Part shown: positions 4,808 to 6,913 of the stretch, piece by piece
Layout of the letters: each line of letters starts with the position of its first letter
How positions within the stretch are numbered: the stretch's first letter is position 1
From: an uncultured Collinsella sp.
Lineage (GTDB): Bacteria; Actinomycetota; Coriobacteriia; Coriobacteriales; Coriobacteriaceae
Length of the DNA: 6,913 nt
Assembly (NCBI GenBank): GCA_902489225.1
Contig: CABTZA010000097.1
Span: forward strand, 1-6,913
Reading direction: 5' to 3'
Translations under genes and position numbers: made by a program
The notes under the pieces: model-generated
Database searches by the model: none
What the model was told of the DNA's origin: nothing
Seen by the model: only the letters and a program-made list of their open reading frames with translations

Positions 4808-6583
4808 ATGGAGCAACTCATCGCCATCATCGAAAAGGGCCAGCCCTTTTTCAACGCGATCGCCCGCAACAAGTACCTCAAGGCGATCCGCGACGGCTTT
4901 ATCTCCGTCATCCCCATCATCATCTTCTCGTCCATCTTTTGCCTGGTAGCCTCGGTCCCCAACATCTGGGGTTTCTACTGGCCCGATGACATCAACAACG
5001 CCCTGTGGAAGTGCTACAACTACTCCATGGGCATCCTGGCCATCGCCTGCGCCGCCACCACGGCCAAGCACTTCGCCGACGCCCAGAACCGCGATCTGCC
5101 CAAGAACAACCAGATCAACTTCATCTCGTGCATGTGCGCGGCCATCATCGGCTTCTTGCTCCTTTCGAGCGACACCATCGCCACGGACGCCGCCAGCGGC
5201 TTCAACACGACCTACCTTGGTTCCAAGGGCCTGCTGACCGCCTTTATCGCTGCGTTTGTGACCGGCATCATCTACAAGTTCTTCATTAAGCGCAACATCA
5301 CCGTCAAGATGCCCGAGCAGGTTCCGCCCAACATCTCGCAGACCTTCAAGGACATCATCCCCTTCTCCGTCTGCATCACCGTCTTTTGGGTCTTTGACAT
5401 CGTCTTCCGCGCTGCCTTTGGCTTCTGCTTTGCCCAGGGCGTTATCCAGGTGTTCCAGCCCCTGTTCACCGCTGCCGACGGCTACATCGGCCTCGCTGTG
5501 ATCTACGGCGCCATGAGCCTGTTCTGGTTCGTCGGCGTCCACGGCCCCTCGATCGTCGAGCCCGCCATCGCTGCCGCTCTCGTTGCCAATATGACCGACA
5601 ACCTGGCCGCATTCCAGGCTGGCCAGCACGCTTCCGCTGTCCTGACCCAGGGTGCCCAGTACTTCGTCGTCTGCATGGGCGGCACCGGCGCCACGCTCGT
5701 CCTGGTCTTTATGTTCTGCTTCCTGGCAAAGTCTCAGGAGATGCGCGCCGTCGGTAAGGCCGCCATCGTCCCCGTCTGCTTTGCCGTCAACGAGCCGCTG
5801 CTGTTCGCCGCGCCCATCGTGCTCAACCCCGTCTTCTTTGTCCCGTTTGTCTTTGCCCCGATCGCTAACATCTGGATCCTCAAGATCTTTATCGACTTCT
5901 TGGGCATGAACGGCTTTATGTACACCCTGCCCTGGACTGTCCCCGGCCCCATCGGCACCATCATGGGCCTGGGCTTCCAGCCGCTCGCCTTTGTGATGCT
6001 CGCCCTTATCCTGGTCGTCGACTTCGTTCTGTACTACCCGTTCTTCCGTGCCTACGACGCCCAGAAGTGCGCCGAGGAGGCCGAGATTTCCCAGGAGGAG
6101 CTCGCCGCCAAGAACGCCGAGAAGGCCGCCAAGCTCAACGATGCCTTCCAGGGCAAGGCTGACGCCAAGAGCGTTGCCACCGGCGCTGCTGCCGAGGCCG
6201 TGAAGGCCGACGCCCCCGCCGCGCCCGCCGCTGTCGCCACTGAGGCAACGACCGCCAGCGACCTCAACGGCAAGCGCGTACTCGTGCTCTGCCAGGGTGG
6301 CGGAACCTCGGGCCTGCTCGCCAACGCGCTGGCCAAGGCCGCCAAGGAGCGCGGCATCAATCTTGAGACCGCTGCCGAGGCATATGGTAACCACGTCGAC
6401 ATGCTCCCCGACTTTGACCTGGTCGTCCTGGCCCCGCAGGCTGCCAGCTACTTGGCCGACCTGCAGAAGGACTGCGAGCGCGTGGGCAACAAGTGCGTCG
6501 CCTGTCGCGGTAAGCAGTACATCGAGCTTTCCCAGAACGGCGATAAGTCTCTCGCCTTCGTAAGCGAGCAACTTTCGAAGTAA
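4808..6583 (+). CDS. lacE: PTS lactose-specific EIICB permease (LacE)
   Basis: The product is the membrane permease that imports lactose and phosphorylates it to lactose-6-phosphate. It has 591 residues, near the LacE norm of 565-590. Residues 1 to about 415 are the EIIC domain, opening with MEQLIAIIEKGQPFFNAIAR and then about ten hydrophobic segments; VGVHGPSIVEP (His245) and AVNEPLLFAAPIVLNP (Asn328-Glu329-Pro330) are hallmarks of the lactose/cellobiose EIIC fold. Residues about 420-485 form a hydrophilic linker rich in Ala, Glu and Lys. The EIIB domain follows: KRVLVLCQGGGTSGLLANAL with the phosphorylated cysteine at Cys495, then VVLAPQAASYL. The phosphate donor is LacF, encoded separately on the other strand. 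TAGGAGC about six bases before the ATG supports the start. Cellobiose specificity is possible in principle, but the fused EIIB and downstream lacG favour lactose. Control from the LacI-type sites upstream is likely. Confidence 0.95.
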   Translation: MEQLIAIIEKGQPFFNAIARNKYLKAIRDGFISVIPIIIFSSIFCLVASVPNIWGFYWPDDINNALWKCYNYSMGILAIACAATTAKHFADAQNRDLPKNNQINFISCMCAAIIGFLLLSSDTIATDAASGFNTTYLGSKGLLTAFIAAFVTGIIYKFFIKRNITVKMPEQVPPNISQTFKDIIPFSVCITVFWVFDIVFRAAFGFCFAQGVIQVFQPLFTAADGYIGLAVIYGAMSLFWFVGVHGPSIVEPAIAAALVANMTDNLAAFQAGQHASAVLTQGAQYFVVCMGGTGATLVLVFMFCFLAKSQEMRAVGKAAIVPVCFAVNEPLLFAAPIVLNPVFFVPFVFAPIANIWILKIFIDFLGMNGFMYTLPWTVPGPIGTIMGLGFQPLAFVMLALILVVDFVLYYPFFRAYDAQKCAEEAEISQEELAAKNAEKAAKLNDAFQGKADAKSVATGAAAEAVKADAPAAPAAVATEATTASDLNGKRVLVLCQGGGTSGLLANALAKAAKERGINLETAAEAYGNHVDMLPDFDLVVLAPQAASYLADLQKDCERVGNKCVACRGKQYIELSQNGDKSLAFVSEQLSK

Positions 6584-6594
6584 GTAACGCCCAA

Positions 6595-6624
6595 GGCCAG
6601 CCGACCATCCACAGCCGGCTGGCC
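6595..6624 (+). terminator. Stem-loop between lacE and lacG, possible attenuator
   Basis: GGCCAGCCG (6595-6603) pairs perfectly with CGGCTGGCC (6616-6624) around a 12-base loop, 12 bases after the lacE stop codon. It is followed by CTTCGATTTAG, a poor U-tract. With lacG starting 25 bases later it is more likely a partial terminator or an mRNA stability/processing element than a full stop to transcription. Confidence 0.5.
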
Positions 6625-6649
6625 CTTCGATTTAGACGATTGGATCATC

Positions 6650-6913
6650 ATGTCCGTTAACCCCGCTAGCGTCACCAACCCGCCTGCGCAGTTTCCCGAG
6701 GGCTTTGTCTTTGGCGGCGCCACTGCTGCTTACCAGGTAGAGGGCGAGACCCGCACCCACGGTAAGGGCAAAGTCGCCTGGGATGACTTCTTGGAGGCCC
6801 AGGGGCGCTTTTCCCCCGATCCCGCTTCGGACTTCTACAACCAGTACCCCGTCGATCTGGAGCTGTGCGAGGAGTTCGGCATCAACGGCATTCGCCTCTC
6901 CATTGCCTGGAGC
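6650..6913 (+). CDS. lacG: 6-phospho-beta-galactosidase LacG (5' part only)
   Basis: The product is the cytoplasmic glycoside hydrolase family 1 enzyme that splits lactose-6-phosphate into glucose and galactose-6-phosphate, the substrate of LacAB. Only 88 of the expected 470 or so residues are in the window. They contain the GH1 N-terminal signature FVFGGATAAYQVEGET (19-34), with Gln29 at the conserved sugar-contacting position. PASDFYNQYPVDLELCEEFG (59-78) and INGIRLSIAWS (78-88) follow, closely resembling LacG rather than plain 6-phospho-beta-glucosidases. The ATG at 6650 starts the family-typical N-terminus, but only a weak GGA lies upstream. The gene follows lacE by 66 bases and is presumably cotranscribed. 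The two catalytic glutamates lie beyond the right edge. Confidence 0.93.
   Translation, partial: MSVNPASVTNPPAQFPEGFVFGGATAAYQVEGETRTHGKGKVAWDDFLEAQGRFSPDPASDFYNQYPVDLELCEEFGINGIRLSIAWS

Noticed and set aside
4739..6571. 610-codon open frame on the minus strand opposite lacE
   Set aside because: It mirrors lacE almost end to end, is dominated by Gly/Asp/Val/His as expected from the antisense of a GC-biased gene, and shows no domain. lacE itself is unmistakable.
1..6913. CRISPR arrays, tRNA or rRNA genes, insertion-sequence transposases
   Set aside because: No regular spacer-repeat array, no tRNA-like cloverleaf or rRNA sequence recognised, and no transposase-like protein in any frame.

Overview
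The window carries most of a lactose / galactose-6-phosphate (tagatose pathway) locus. Coding DNA is GC-rich (around 60%) and intergenic DNA is visibly more AT-rich. A lactose PTS plus LacA/LacB genes at this GC content, and the style of an intergenic repeat, suggest a gut actinobacterium of the Coriobacteriia, Collinsella-like. That assignment is inferred from composition, gene content and protein style; no search was run.

Layout, left to right: (1) the 5' part of a LacX-type aldose-1-epimerase-family gene (minus, cut by the left edge); (2) lacB and (3) lacA (minus), the two subunits of galactose-6-phosphate isomerase, so the transcript runs lacA-lacB-lacX; (4) a 308-bp AT-rich gap holding symmetrical GTTC/GAAC half-sites and a strong intrinsic terminator; (5) a minus-strand gene for a 337-residue multi-pass membrane protein that I do not recognise; (6) a short palindromic tandem repeat and a second terminator; (7) lacF (minus), the lactose-family PTS EIIA; (8) a minus-strand LacI-family regulator; (9) a 357-bp divergent control region with three related LacI-type operator candidates; (10) lacE (plus), the PTS EIICB permease; (11) the first 88 codons of lacG (plus), 6-phospho-beta-galactosidase, cut by the right edge.

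Together LacF and LacE take up and phosphorylate lactose, LacG splits lactose-6-phosphate into glucose and galactose-6-phosphate, and LacAB converts galactose-6-phosphate to tagatose-6-phosphate. Tagatose-6-phosphate kinase (LacC) and tagatose-1,6-bisphosphate aldolase (LacD) are not in the window. The PTS is split over both strands: lacE-lacG run rightward, while lacF, the regulator and lacAB run leftward in separate units. The best regulatory candidates are the three similar sites around the LacI gene and, separately, helically phased GAAC/GTTC half-sites upstream of lacA and lacF. The enzyme genes look like ordinary family members; the unexplained parts are the regulatory DNA, the intergenic repeat and the membrane protein.
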